Positions 28,637-38,562 of a stretch of 64,000 nt of DNA are shown here, in pieces. The stretch lies in NCBI RefSeq assembly GCF_000423365.1, contig NZ_AUHV01000002.1, positions 977,270 through 1,041,269 of the forward strand. Direction: 5' to 3'. Position 1 is the stretch's first letter. Each line of letters opens with the position of its first letter. The translations under genes were made by a program, and so were the position numbers. The stretch comes from Maritalea myrionectae DSM 19524. GTDB taxonomy: Bacteria > Pseudomonadota > Alphaproteobacteria > Rhizobiales > Devosiaceae. A model generated the notes under the pieces. That model ran no database searches, was not told the DNA's origin, and worked only from the letters and a program-made list of their open reading frames with translations.

Positions 28637-30148
28637 TCAGCTTTGCCTTTTCGCTTGCATCGTCCAAAAATCATCCATGGCGGTTTTGAGTTGGACAAAC
28701 ATTTCATATCGCTCATCATAATGTGTCAGCAGATCGGGGTTGGGCGAAAATCTGGCCTTTTCTCTGGTCATCTTCGACACGCCTTCATCCAGACTTTCAA
28801 ACACACCGGCGCCTTGGCCTGCGGCGATAGCAGCGCCAAGCGCCCCAGTCTCCTCACACGCGGCGACGGACATGTTTGCCCCCAAACAATCCGCAAACAT
28901 TTGCGGCCAAACAGGACTGCGTGATCCCCCACCGGAAAGGATGGCATCGCCAAATTCCACGCCGCCTGCAACCAGGCCTTCAACATGCCGTCTATGTTCA
29001 AAAACCACGCCTTCAAAAAGGGCACGCAGCATGTGGCCTTCGCTGTGCCACCCTGCCAAACCATAAAAGCCGGCGCGCATATGCGCCCCCTGCCCAGACC
29101 CGTAAAGAAACGGGTGGAATATGGGGTCGTCCGCCTTAGGCGTGACTTTCTCAATGATCGCATTGCAATAGCCAAACGGGTCATCATGATGCCCACCGCG
29201 CTCAACAAACTCGCGCACATACCATTCAAGATTGGCTGCTGACGTTGCGCTGGCCTCGATATTCATGAAGCGCGCCGGGCCGAAGCCACTCACCATGAAA
29301 ATACCTTCATCCACCACAGGCGTTTTGGATAGAACCTGATTGATGCTCCAGGTGCCCGCAATGATCGATGCCTGATTTGGTTTGACGGCCCCAGATCCCA
29401 AAGCACTAGCGACCACGTCAAACAGGCCGCCCACAACAGGCGTACCCGCCTTCAGCCCAGTCAATTCCGCAGCTTCTTCCGTCACAAACCCTGCGATCTC
29501 ATCGGGTTGGATTAGTTTGGGCAGCATGTGACGCGCATCTTGCAGGCCATATAGCGTCAGCAACTCATCATCATATTGGCAATCGGGCATGCGCAGAAAA
29601 CCGGCGCCACTCATATCCGAAACATCACTCACCAGCGCCCCGGTGAGCTGATAGGTGATAAAGTCTTTGCAGAAAAAGACTGTCCCGGTCTCAGCGTAAA
29701 GCTCGGGCCGGTTATTCTTTATCCAGGCCAGCAAAGTGGCAGATTGCGACGGCCAGGGTTTTTGCAGGCAAAGGGCGTGCAACGGTTGACCATTTTCATT
29801 CCCAAGCTGCTCTGCCAGAGAAGCAGCGCGGGTATCAAGCGACTGAATCCCGGTCAATGGCGCCTTGTCTTGGTCCAGCAGATAAAGGCCATTGCCATGC
29901 CCAGCACAACCTACCCCCAAAATCTCAGAAGGGTCCACCTGCGCTTTTTCAAGACATTGGCCGATCACCTGCTTGGCATTTGCCCACAGCTCCGCCAAAT
30001 CTCTTTCCACATAGCCAGGTGCCGGGCAGGATGACCGCCCATCACGGGCGGCCTTGGCAATTGGGTTACCATCCAGGTCAAACAAGATTGCCTTGATGAC
30101 CGTGTTGCCTGCATCTAAACCGAGTAGATATCCAGGTTTATTGCGCAC
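28637..30148 (-). CDS. FGGY-family carbohydrate kinase (L-xylulose kinase LyxK-like)
   Basis: A 503-residue sugar kinase. Domain I starts GLDAGNTVIKAILFDLDG (phosphate 1 region). The conserved LTGLKAGTPVVGGLFDVV and the ATP-binding SGGGSRSPVWPQMFADCLG follow. Overall pattern and length are closest to LyxK. The GTG at 30146-30148 with GGGAG upstream is chosen; it overlaps the aldolase end by 11 bases. It would phosphorylate a ketose or polyol. The true substrate cannot be read from sequence. Confidence 0.85.
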   Translation of the reverse strand: MRNKPGYLLGLDAGNTVIKAILFDLDGNPIAKAARDGRSSCPAPGYVERDLAELWANAKQVIGQCLEKAQVDPSEILGVGCAGHGNGLYLLDQDKAPLTGIQSLDTRAASLAEQLGNENGQPLHALCLQKPWPSQSATLLAWIKNNRPELYAETGTVFFCKDFITYQLTGALVSDVSDMSGAGFLRMPDCQYDDELLTLYGLQDARHMLPKLIQPDEIAGFVTEEAAELTGLKAGTPVVGGLFDVVASALGSGAVKPNQASIIAGTWSINQVLSKTPVVDEGIFMVSGFGPARFMNIEASATSAANLEWYVREFVERGGHHDDPFGYCNAIIEKVTPKADDPIFHPFLYGSGQGAHMRAGFYGLAGWHSEGHMLRALFEGVVFEHRRHVEGLVAGGVEFGDAILSGGGSRSPVWPQMFADCLGANMSVAACEETGALGAAIAAGQGAGVFESLDEGVSKMTREKARFSPNPDLLTHYDERYEMFVQLKTAMDDFWTMQAKRQS

Positions 30149-30983
30149 TTTGATAAATCTCCCATGCCTCTTCACCACTCACGCCATCATGGATCATCGC
30201 CATAAGCGCTTTAACAACCTGCCTTGGATTGTCATGCTGGTAAATGTTTCGACCATAAACGGCACCTTTTGCCCCTTGCTGCAACAGGGCCGATGTCTTT
30301 TTCAGAACGGTCTTCAAATCTTCTTTGCCGCCACCGCGCACCAGCACAGGACAACGCGCCGCTTCCACAACCCGATGAAAATCTTCAGGGTCATCGGTTG
30401 GGTCAGCCTTGATAATATCAGCGCCCATTTCCATCGCTAGTCGCGTCAATGTGACGATCTTTTCCGCGTCGCCATCCACTTGATAGCCGCCGCGCACATC
30501 ATTGGGGAGCATCACCAAAGGCTCAATCATGAGCGGCATGCCATATTTGTGGCACGCAGCCCGCACCTTGCTGATATTTTGAACGCACTGGCTAAACAAT
30601 TCAGGCTCATCAGGCAGCATGAATAGGTTCACCACCACACAGGCCGCATCCATTTCCAACGCGCCGATGATCGGCTCATCGGCATTTTGCAGATGAGACC
30701 ACATATAGCGGTGGCGTTGATCATTATAAGGATTGCCCATATCGATCCGCATGACCAGCGCGGGCTTGTCTTTTTCCGGCCGGTTTTGCAACAAATCTGC
30801 CTGCCCATAGGTCATTTGAACAGCGTCAGGCCCTGCTTGCACAAGCGAGTCGACGACCGCCTCCATGTTCTCAAGCCCCTTCAAAAAACTGGGCTCATTG
30901 CAAACCCCATGATCGATCGCAACATCCAGACAGCCACCATTAGTGAACATGCGGTTCATGCGTGCTTTTGTGCTGATACGCAT
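30138..30983 (-). CDS. Class I aldolase, DhnA/LsrF type
   Basis: A 281-residue TIM-barrel aldolase of the DeoC/LacD/DhnA group. The N-terminal LDVAIDHGVCNEP and the later GADIIKADPTDD, with the likely Schiff-base lysine, are visible. So is the phosphate-site segment GRNIYQHDNP. The ATG at 30981-30983 has TAAAGGAGAAAAGA upstream. It would cleave the phosphorylated ketose made by the neighbouring kinase and dehydrogenase. It overlaps the dehydrogenase reading frame by 44 bases. Confidence 0.85.
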   Translation of the reverse strand: MRISTKARMNRMFTNGGCLDVAIDHGVCNEPSFLKGLENMEAVVDSLVQAGPDAVQMTYGQADLLQNRPEKDKPALVMRIDMGNPYNDQRHRYMWSHLQNADEPIIGALEMDAACVVVNLFMLPDEPELFSQCVQNISKVRAACHKYGMPLMIEPLVMLPNDVRGGYQVDGDAEKIVTLTRLAMEMGADIIKADPTDDPEDFHRVVEAARCPVLVRGGGKEDLKTVLKKTSALLQQGAKGAVYGRNIYQHDNPRQVVKALMAMIHDGVSGEEAWEIYQSAQ

Positions 30984-32706
30984 TCTTTTCTCCTTTAACT
31001 GATCGTTCTTTGAGGGCCGCGAGCGACACCCCGTGAAACTTTTCCAATTCATTGACAACATTGGCTATTTCGCGCTGCCGGCGCGCGTCACTCCAACTGA
31101 AAACAGCCGCGAGCAGATCGGCAATTTTAGTCACCATTTCGAAGGACACCGCGCCGCTAATGGCCAGTGAAGTACGCCGAAAAATAATATCGCTGAGATG
31201 CTCAACCTGCTCGGCCATGGCGAGATGGACGATTTCGCCGTTGGTATAGGCGCAGTCCGCGGTCACCGGCTGGTCACGATGGAACGTGCGCGCCGCCTCC
31301 AAAACATCTTCAGCGCTCGTGCCATAATGATCCAGCAAATGCTGCGCACGTGATGTGGTGAGTGTGTGTTTGGCGCAAAATTCATCCACCCATGCCGCCA
31401 CATCTTCTGGGTAGCTGCGCCCACCGCCGATCGCCATATTGAGACTATCTTTCTTGCGCGGCACCCCAAGCTCGTCCAGCACTGCATCCGTCACCTGCTC
31501 TGCAAAAGCCCGAAAAGTGGTCCATTTTCCGCCCACCATGCAAAACTGGGTGATGTCTCCCTCGAGCTTTTCGATAAAATGACCGCGAGAAATGCGGCCG
31601 GTAAAACTCTGGTCGCTCGTGGGCAGAGGACGAATGCCGCTATAGCTGAATACTATCTGTTCCGGCTCGATTTTTATGTTCGGAAAGACATGGGAAAGCG
31701 ATTGAAGAATATATTCTTTTTCTTCCGGCTCGCAGCGCACACGGCCTGGCGACGAAACACGTATATCTGTGGATCCAACCAGCACATGCCCGGCATAGGG
31801 AAACAAGATACAAATCCGGCCATCATAGTTCTCATAGTAAACCATGCTGCCCTGAAGCGCCTTTTCCAGTTCGGGATGATCAATAATCAGATGGGACCCT
31901 TTGGTCCCCTCAACCAACCGCTTCGGCGGCGCATCAGCTTTGGAAAGCGCAGCCGCTGTCTGGTCCACCCATGCGCCTGTTGCGTTGACCACAGCTTTGG
32001 CTGTGACGATCTGTGATGCCCCACTTTGTTCATCACGCAGTTCCAGCGCGCCATCAGCATTAATGCCGATGGAACTGTAATTCAGGGCAATGGCATCTGG
32101 GTTCACATCAACTGTATCCGCAAGCAGCTCAAGCCCTAACCGCTCAGGATGGCTAATCCAGGCGTCGTAATAAGTGGCGGTATATTTCGTATCGGGGTGC
32201 AGATCGGGCCATTGGGCGAGAGAACCGCCAAACATCTTTAGCTCATGTTTTGGCAAGCGACGGCGTTTACGCGTGACCCAATCATACAGCATCAATCCTA
32301 TTTTCACCGTCAATGCCCCCCGCTCGGTTGGCTTTGACGGCAGGCGGAAAAAATTGGCAGCGCCGTTCAACAGACCAGAGAAAGTTGTACGAAGGGGCAC
32401 CACAGTCCGCAAGGGCCGCACCATATGCGGTGCATTTTGCAACAAGGCATCCCGCTCACGCAGCGACTCTTTCACAAGCTCAAATTCGCCATTTTCAAGA
32501 TAACGCAGCCCGCCATGAATCATGCGTGATGGAGCAGCGCTGCACCCTGAACAATAATCGTTCTTTTCAACCAAAAGGACGCGCAATCCCTGCAACGAAA
32601 GTTCGCGGAAGGTACCAATGCCGTTGATCCCGCCACCCACGACAATCACGTCGAAGGCCTCATTAGCGGTTATTCTGGCAAATTTATCTGACCTGCGTTC
32701 AGGCAT
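30940..32706 (-). CDS. FAD-dependent glycerol-3-phosphate-dehydrogenase-like enzyme (GlpD/EryB family)
   Basis: A 588-residue flavoprotein. The FAD motif VIVVGGGINGIGTFRELS is at about 20-37. RMIHGGLRYLENGEFELV, the GlpD substrate-region signature, and GGKWTTFRAFAEQ near residue 390 are visible. A C-terminal helical domain completes the GlpD layout. In polyol operons such enzymes oxidise a polyol phosphate (for example erythritol 4-phosphate by EryB) and pass electrons to quinone. True GlpD activity is possible, but the kinase and aldolase neighbours favour a longer polyol phosphate. Confidence 0.87.
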   Translation of the reverse strand: MPERRSDKFARITANEAFDVIVVGGGINGIGTFRELSLQGLRVLLVEKNDYCSGCSAAPSRMIHGGLRYLENGEFELVKESLRERDALLQNAPHMVRPLRTVVPLRTTFSGLLNGAANFFRLPSKPTERGALTVKIGLMLYDWVTRKRRRLPKHELKMFGGSLAQWPDLHPDTKYTATYYDAWISHPERLGLELLADTVDVNPDAIALNYSSIGINADGALELRDEQSGASQIVTAKAVVNATGAWVDQTAAALSKADAPPKRLVEGTKGSHLIIDHPELEKALQGSMVYYENYDGRICILFPYAGHVLVGSTDIRVSSPGRVRCEPEEKEYILQSLSHVFPNIKIEPEQIVFSYSGIRPLPTSDQSFTGRISRGHFIEKLEGDITQFCMVGGKWTTFRAFAEQVTDAVLDELGVPRKKDSLNMAIGGGRSYPEDVAAWVDEFCAKHTLTTSRAQHLLDHYGTSAEDVLEAARTFHRDQPVTADCAYTNGEIVHLAMAEQVEHLSDIIFRRTSLAISGAVSFEMVTKIADLLAAVFSWSDARRQREIANVVNELEKFHGVSLAALKERSVKGEKNAYQHKSTHEPHVH

Positions 32707-32769
32707 AGGCTACCCGTGCACCGACAAGGTGATTGTCGGCGTCCTTTCAAACTTGAATGGTCCGTTTAA

Positions 32770-33753
32770 CTATCCGTCCAGATTGGCAAGATGCGCGCTG
32801 ACCGCGGCATCAATCTGTTGTAAATCGTTTGGTTTCAGCTCAATCTTGCCAGCGGCGGCATTCTCCTTTGCCTGGCGCGGATTGCGCGCCCCACAAAGCG
32901 AGAAGGTGATGCCGGGCTGCTGCAACGTCCAAGCAATAACAATTTGTGCCTTGGACGCATTGTGGGCATCACAAACCGGCGCAATTTCATCCATAAAGCG
33001 CATGACCTTTTGGCGGTTTTCAGCAGAGAACCGTGGATTGTCCTTGCGTTGATCATCGCCCTCAAACTTGCGATCTGCATCAATCTTGCCCGAAAGCAAC
33101 CCCAGCGCGAGCGAGGAATAGCTCAGCATCGCCACATTGTTGGCGCGGCTCAGCGGCAACAAACTGTCTTCAATATCGCGATGCACCATGCTGTACTCTT
33201 CCTGCAGGCAATCAAGTAGCCCAGCCGCCAAATAAGCCTTCACCTCTTCAACGGAGGTGTTGGACGCACCAACCGCGCGGATTTTGCCTTGCTGTTTCAA
33301 AAGCTCCATCGCTTCCATCGTCTCATCAATGGGCGTCGTCGGGTCCTGCCAATGGGTGATGTAAAGGTCGATATAGTCAGTTTTCAGCCGACGCAGGCTT
33401 TGTTCCACTTCATGAACAATGCTGTCTTTGCCCAAATAACGGTGGACCGGCTGACCATCCTGATCGAAAAAGTGATTGCCTTTTGTGGTGTGCCAGACAA
33501 GGCCGCACTTCGTGGCCAACACCACTTCGTCACGACGCCCGGCAATCGCCTCGCCAACAATTTCCTCGGAACGCCCCAAGCCATAAGCCGGGGCTGTATC
33601 GATCAGGGAAACACCTTCATCAATGGAGACACGGATCGCCTCGGTCGACGCCTGTTCGTCCGTGCCGCCCCACATCCAGCCACCAATGGCCCATGTGCCC
33701 AAGCCGATTGCGGAGGCCTTTATTCCTGATTTTCCAATTTCTCGCGTTAGCAT
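32770..33753 (-). CDS. Aldo/keto reductase
   Basis: A 327-residue (alpha/beta)8 NADP(H)-dependent oxidoreductase. The catalytic tetrad is visible: Asp and Tyr in LIDTAPAYGLGRSE, Lys in LATKCG and His in LYITHWQD. The C-terminal cofactor site (ITFSLCGARNPRQAKENA) is intact. It may interconvert a sugar aldehyde and its polyol, or reduce a keto sugar, at the entry of this pathway. It starts 12 bases after the regulator stop. Confidence 0.92.
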   Translation of the reverse strand: MLTREIGKSGIKASAIGLGTWAIGGWMWGGTDEQASTEAIRVSIDEGVSLIDTAPAYGLGRSEEIVGEAIAGRRDEVVLATKCGLVWHTTKGNHFFDQDGQPVHRYLGKDSIVHEVEQSLRRLKTDYIDLYITHWQDPTTPIDETMEAMELLKQQGKIRAVGASNTSVEEVKAYLAAGLLDCLQEEYSMVHRDIEDSLLPLSRANNVAMLSYSSLALGLLSGKIDADRKFEGDDQRKDNPRFSAENRQKVMRFMDEIAPVCDAHNASKAQIVIAWTLQQPGITFSLCGARNPRQAKENAAAGKIELKPNDLQQIDAAVSAHLANLDG

Positions 33754-33765
33754 TTCGCTTTCCTC

Positions 33766-34734
33766 CTACTCGGCTTTCGACTTTAATTTCAAAGCGGCGC
33801 TCGCGGTGGCTTCATCAACCACCAGCGACGACAAATGTCGGCCATTCAAAACACACACAACGGGCTGCACCTTGTCCTGACCGGCGGCAATGCCGATGGT
33901 CTTGGGAATTTTGGAGACTTCACTGGGGGTCAGCGCCAACAAGCGTTGGTTCAGTTCAACATCACAAGGCGTGCCGTTTTCATCAATCAGATGCGCGACA
34001 AACTCGCCCACAGCCCCCTGATCAATCAGGTTCTGGCGTTCTGCCACGGGAATGGGGTGCAAATCATAATAGCTGGAGCTTGGCGTCAGAATGGAGCCAA
34101 CCCCGGTAAACGCAATGTCTGCATTGCGCGCCATATCAAACACTTCGCCAATCTGCCGCAAGGAGAACAACATATCGCGCTCCTGCTTGGATTCAGCAAA
34201 TAGCGGTGCATGGATCAGCATGGCCTTGCCGCCGAGCCGATCGGCCAGCATGGTCGCCACATGGTTCACATCCGTATAATGCTTGCCCTGCACACAGCCG
34301 GTCAGTGGCACGATCGTCACATCAAATTTGCGGTCGACGGTCAGGTTTTCCACCAAAGCGCTTACGCCCTTTCCGCCTGTGATGGCGATCACATCACCAT
34401 CACGTATATTCTCCGTCAAAAGATTACCCGCAGCCGTGCCAACCTGTTGCAACACCGTTTCCATATTGGTCGACAAGGTTGGCGTCACCAATGCGCTATT
34501 GAGTGGCCAATGCGCGGTCAGCCGATTTTCAAGCTCGGCCAGGCGCTCAAATGGGCTGGTGACAGTGATGTGCAACATCCCCAATTCGCGACCCTGCTTG
34601 ATCAGCCGGTTCACCTTGGCGGTGGACATATTGAGCTTGGTCGCAATATCGGCCTGTTTCTGCCCTTCAACAAAATGCATCACCAAAACAGTGTGAATCT
34701 GCCGAATAACACCAAAATCTTCTTTGTTCTTCAC
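33766..34734 (-). CDS. SorC/EryD-family sugar-binding transcriptional regulator
   Basis: A 322-residue regulator. An N-terminal HTH is at about 23-48 (GQKQADIATKLNMSTAKVNR). A C-terminal sugar-phosphate sensor of the SorC/DeoR-C type follows (VIAITGGKGVSALVENL, DIAFTGVGSI, GIAAGQDKVQPV). Such proteins respond to phosphorylated intermediates, which fits the kinase in the same operon. It lies inside the operon between transport and enzyme genes, so it is presumably autoregulated. Confidence 0.92.
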   Translation of the reverse strand: MKNKEDFGVIRQIHTVLVMHFVEGQKQADIATKLNMSTAKVNRLIKQGRELGMLHITVTSPFERLAELENRLTAHWPLNSALVTPTLSTNMETVLQQVGTAAGNLLTENIRDGDVIAITGGKGVSALVENLTVDRKFDVTIVPLTGCVQGKHYTDVNHVATMLADRLGGKAMLIHAPLFAESKQERDMLFSLRQIGEVFDMARNADIAFTGVGSILTPSSSYYDLHPIPVAERQNLIDQGAVGEFVAHLIDENGTPCDVELNQRLLALTPSEVSKIPKTIGIAAGQDKVQPVVCVLNGRHLSSLVVDEATASAALKLKSKAE

Positions 34735-34824
34735 GTTAGCCCCCGCACCGAATGAGTTGGACTATATAGCCAGATATCGACAATCGATGGCCAATTTCCC
34801 GTGCGCTTTTTTTGAGAAAACACA

Positions 34825-35853
34825 TCATTTGGATCCTTTGCGACTAACAAGGTGGTTCGAAGCGGCGGCTATCAATAGCACAGTTCCCACCACCAAGGTC
34901 TGATAATAGGCAGGGACCAGCGTCAGCATGCCGACGGTCAGCGCCATGATAATCAATGCACCGATAAACGATCGGAGCACGCGCCCTTCACCGCCACTAA
35001 ATGCCGTACCACCAAGCAGCACCACCAAAATGGCCGTCAATTCCATGCCGTCACCGGAAAGCGGGTCGCCCAAAGACATAAAGCTTGAGCGTGCAATACC
35101 CGCCAATGCGGCGCTGACCCCAACAACCACGTAGAGCAAAATGACAATCTTGTTTGAGCTCACCCCGGAGAGCCTTGCGGCTGTGGGGTTACCCCCCACC
35201 GCTGCGGCATGCTTACCCAACAAGGTTTTATTCTGCACGACAATCAAAGCAATCGTGACCAAAACGGCTACCCAGAACGCCATAGGCAGATTGAGCAAAA
35301 CGCCGGAGCGACCATAATCATTGAACCAGCCTGGCATCTTCAGCCCGCCGCCGGATTTAATGGCCGAAACACCATCCTGCACCATAAGCAGAGCCACGCC
35401 CTTATAAAGGCTCAAGGTAATCAAGGTGGCGATCACCGGCGTGATTTTGAGCTTCACCACCAAGAGGCCATTGATCGCCCCCAACAGAACGCCAACAACT
35501 ACGGTCAGCCCAAACGCCATAAGGAAGGGCACGCCATTGATCGCAAGCGACGCATAGACCACGGCCGCCAGACTCATCGCGCTCCCCACCGAAAGGTCGA
35601 TATGGCCCGACACCATGAGCAGGGTAAAAGCCCCAGCTAAGGTCAGAATGGGCGCGGAAACACGCAGAATATTGACAATATTTTTCGGGTTTAAAAAATT
35701 GCCGCGTTCAAACAGATCGAACCGATCGAGATTGGCAACGCTTAGCAACACCACCACAAGGATCAACACCAGGTAGATATAATAATCCCGCAAAAACTGC
35801 CCAAGGCGTGCACTAAACGGTGTATGACGGGTTTTAGAAATTGAATAAGACAT
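34825..35853 (-). CDS. Sugar ABC transporter permease 2 (RbsC family)
   Basis: A 342-residue permease with about eight to ten helices. It has the conserved ARLSGVSSNKIVILLYVVVG loop and VLLGGTAFSGGEGR. The ATG at 35851-35853 begins 5 bases after the upstream permease stop; a longer frame would overlap it. It pairs with the upstream permease. A 90-base gap follows before the regulator gene. Confidence 0.93.
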   Translation of the reverse strand: MSYSISKTRHTPFSARLGQFLRDYYIYLVLILVVVLLSVANLDRFDLFERGNFLNPKNIVNILRVSAPILTLAGAFTLLMVSGHIDLSVGSAMSLAAVVYASLAINGVPFLMAFGLTVVVGVLLGAINGLLVVKLKITPVIATLITLSLYKGVALLMVQDGVSAIKSGGGLKMPGWFNDYGRSGVLLNLPMAFWVAVLVTIALIVVQNKTLLGKHAAAVGGNPTAARLSGVSSNKIVILLYVVVGVSAALAGIARSSFMSLGDPLSGDGMELTAILVVLLGGTAFSGGEGRVLRSFIGALIIMALTVGMLTLVPAYYQTLVVGTVLLIAAASNHLVSRKGSK

Positions 35854-35858
35854 TGTTT

Positions 35859-36878
35859 TCACCGGTTTTTCAGGGTCAGTGCCCACGTCTGAGCCACGAT
35901 TGCAAGGAACACCGCGATTGCTTTGAGGATGTATTGCCAGTCGGGTGACAACACCAATCCAGTCGCGGCAGAGGTCACGGTGGCCAGGATCAATGCTCCA
36001 AAGAACATGCCTACGACCGACCCGAAGCCCCCTGCGATAGCGACACCGCCCAACAACGCAATAACCAGCGCGTCAAATTCCATCAGCATGCCGCGGCTGG
36101 AGAAGCCCGACTTGAATTCAGAGGCCAGCAAGATGCCCACCATCCCCGCAATCGCCGCGCTGAACAGATAGAGGTGAGTTTGATGTCTTGCATTTTTTAT
36201 CCCCGACAGCCGCGCTGCAACCGGGTTTGCACCAATCCAGAAGGTCAACCGACCAAAAATGGTGCGTTTTTCGATCACAACAGCCACACAGACCAGGACC
36301 AGCATCAAAACCACGGGCAGCTTGATGGAAGTGCCAAACAAATAGATGTTGCCCAAAAAGCCAAAATTATCCGGCAAATTCGTGTTGCGTTGTGACCCGT
36401 GTGTGATCACTTGTGCAATGCCGCGCGCCACCAACATGGTGCCCAGCGTCACAATGATGGACGGGATTTTAAATCGCACAACAAACAGCGCGTTCAATCC
36501 GCCAATTGCCAAAGCACCAAACAGCGCAAATAACATCGCCATCCACGTCGGCATGCCAAACCCGCTGGCCAGTGCATTGGCGCCGCCGGGCGCTTGGGCA
36601 AACCACACGGCCAACACACCGGATAGAGCGACAATGCCACCCACCGACAAATCAAAGTTGCCGCTAACAAGCAGAAACGTCACACCAACACCCAGCGAAA
36701 TCACGGCCCAGTTGTTGGTGACCAAATTCACAACGTTTTGAAATTGAAAAAAGTTCGGCACCAGCAGCGAGGCAAACAGAAAAATAAAGACTGCAGCAGA
36801 CACCACCAACAGGGTGATAAAAGCCTCATCACTCATCTTAAGCCCTTTGGCCATTTTTGCTTTTAGTTGCACACTCAT
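35859..36878 (-). CDS. Sugar ABC transporter permease 1 (RbsC family)
   Basis: A 339-residue permease with the RbsC-family motif ARLSGIKNARHQTHLYLFSA and ALLGGVAIAGGFGS. Its start overlaps the ATPase stop by four bases. With the second permease it forms the heterodimeric channel for the polyol or sugar bound by the 38563-39573 receptor. Confidence 0.93.
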   Translation of the reverse strand: MSVQLKAKMAKGLKMSDEAFITLLVVSAAVFIFLFASLLVPNFFQFQNVVNLVTNNWAVISLGVGVTFLLVSGNFDLSVGGIVALSGVLAVWFAQAPGGANALASGFGMPTWMAMLFALFGALAIGGLNALFVVRFKIPSIIVTLGTMLVARGIAQVITHGSQRNTNLPDNFGFLGNIYLFGTSIKLPVVLMLVLVCVAVVIEKRTIFGRLTFWIGANPVAARLSGIKNARHQTHLYLFSAAIAGMVGILLASEFKSGFSSRGMLMEFDALVIALLGGVAIAGGFGSVVGMFFGALILATVTSAATGLVLSPDWQYILKAIAVFLAIVAQTWALTLKNR

Positions 36879-38383
36879 TGACCTTTATGCTCCGCGCCGC
36901 CCGTTACCACATTCAAAATGTGGGCGATATCAACATCTTCCCCATTGAGCAGCTCTTCCTCCAACATGCCTTCATACAGCAGGATGATGCGGTCACAGAT
37001 GCCCAAAATCTCTTCAAGCTCAGTAGAAAACACGCAAATCGACTTGCCCTCATTGGCGAGTGCCTTGATGACGTCATAAATCTCGGTTTTGGCCCCCACA
37101 TCAACGCCGCGGGTCGGCTCATCCAGCAACAACAGATCAGCTTCGGCAAATAGGCATTTCGCCAAAACCACCTTTTGCTGGTTGCCGCCGGAGAGTTTTT
37201 CCGTGTGCTTCTCAATGCTGCTGGTGGCAATGCCCAGTTGGGCAACAAAATGCTCCGCAGCCTGACGCTCACGTGATGGAGATAACATCCCTGTTGTGGA
37301 GATTTTCTCCAAATTCATCACAGGCACATTCTCTCGAATGGTCAGATTTGTGAAAAGCCCCTGTGTTCGGCGCTCCTCCGGCACCAAAGCGATGCCCGCA
37401 GCAATCGCATCGTGCGGCGTGGGACCGATTTCTTTGCCATTGAACCTGACCGAGCCAGAAAACTTGTCCGCGCCATAAATCGCCCGCGCGATCTCTGTTT
37501 TGCCCGCACCCACGAGGCCATAAAAGCCCACCACTTCGCCCTTATTGACGTGAAATGAAACATCTTTGAGCAACGAGGTTTTCAGATGCTCCACCTGCAA
37601 AATTGGTTCGGCATCGGCTATATCTCTGGGTTCATATTGCTGAAAAACGGTGCGGCCAATCATCAACTCAATCAGCTGTTGGCGCCCGTCCACCTCGTCG
37701 AGCGGCTTGGTCACAATATGCTTGCCGTCTCTAAACACTGTGACGTCATCTCCCAGCTCAAAGATTTCATCCAGCTTGTGAGAGATGTAGACAACTGTCA
37801 CATTTGCATCGCGCAGACGGCGGATCACCGCAAATAGTCGCTCCACTTCGCGCTCTGACAGCGCAGCGGTTGGCTCGTCCATAATGATCACGCTGGCACC
37901 GGATGAAGCTGCGCGCGAAATCTCCAAAATCTGTTTTTGTGCTACACTCAAGCTCGCGACACGTGCCTCCGGATCAATGGACGGCTCAATCGTGGCCAAG
38001 GTCTCGATGGCAACCTCATCGGTTTTGGAGTTCACCAAAAACCCAAACCGGCTCGCTTCCATGCCCAGAGTCAGATTTTCTTTCACCGTCAGCTCATCGA
38101 CCACGTGAAGCTCTTGAAAAAGTGTGGCAATCCCGCCATCCCGTGCTTCTTGCGGATTCCTAGGACAATGGCGACGTCCGGCCACTGTGATGCTACCACT
38201 TGTGGGCTGCAATACACCTGTGAGCATTTTCACAAGTGTGGACTTGCCCGCACCATTTTCACCAACCAGACAATGGATCGCACCTTGTTTGATTGTAAAA
38301 CTCACATTGTCGACAGCCCGCACACCCGGATAATCCTTGGTAAGGCCCTCAACAGAAAGCGCAGATGATTGTTGCTGTGTCAT
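36875..38383 (-). CDS. Sugar ABC transporter ATPase, double domain (RbsA family)
   Basis: A 502-residue protein. Domain 1 has [24 protein letters not shown] and [13 protein letters not shown]. Domain 2 has GLVGAGKTEIARAIYG, unusually complete for an RbsA second P-loop, with LSGGNQQKVVLAKCL and LLLDEPTRGVDVG. It energises the two-permease importer. A 179-base gap with a large stem-loop separates it from the binding-protein gene. Confidence 0.95.
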   Translation of the reverse strand: MTQQQSSALSVEGLTKDYPGVRAVDNVSFTIKQGAIHCLVGENGAGKSTLVKMLTGVLQPTSGSITVAGRRHCPRNPQEARDGGIATLFQELHVVDELTVKENLTLGMEASRFGFLVNSKTDEVAIETLATIEPSIDPEARVASLSVAQKQILEISRAASSGASVIIMDEPTAALSEREVERLFAVIRRLRDANVTVVYISHKLDEIFELGDDVTVFRDGKHIVTKPLDEVDGRQQLIELMIGRTVFQQYEPRDIADAEPILQVEHLKTSLLKDVSFHVNKGEVVGFYGLVGAGKTEIARAIYGADKFSGSVRFNGKEIGPTPHDAIAAGIALVPEERRTQGLFTNLTIRENVPVMNLEKISTTGMLSPSRERQAAEHFVAQLGIATSSIEKHTEKLSGGNQQKVVLAKCLFAEADLLLLDEPTRGVDVGAKTEIYDVIKALANEGKSICVFSTELEEILGICDRIILLYEGMLEEELLNGEDVDIAHILNVVTGGAEHKGQ

Positions 38384-38496
38384 CAGATCGACTTTCTTTG
38401 ACTAATCTTGCGTATATTCCGCCGTTTAAACTTGAGGACTATCTGACCTTCCCACACTTTTTGCGTCACAGGTCTTAGTGCCTCCCACAGGTATAA

Positions 38497-38556
38497 TTAA
38501 CTCCGACGGTTGGTCGGCGCATGGCCGATCAATTTGGTTGGGGCCGCCGGAGTTAA
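38497..38556 (-). terminator. Branched intercistronic stem-loop after the polyol binding-protein gene
   Basis: TTAACTCCG (38497-38505) pairs perfectly with CGGAGTTAA (38548-38556). The stem continues inward with one mismatch. Inside the loop GGTCGGC and GCCGATC form a second imperfect hairpin around GCAT. The structure starts 6 bases past the receptor stop. It lacks a terminal T-run and probably stabilises the receptor mRNA. Confidence 0.65.
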
Positions 38557-38562
38557 ACTGTT

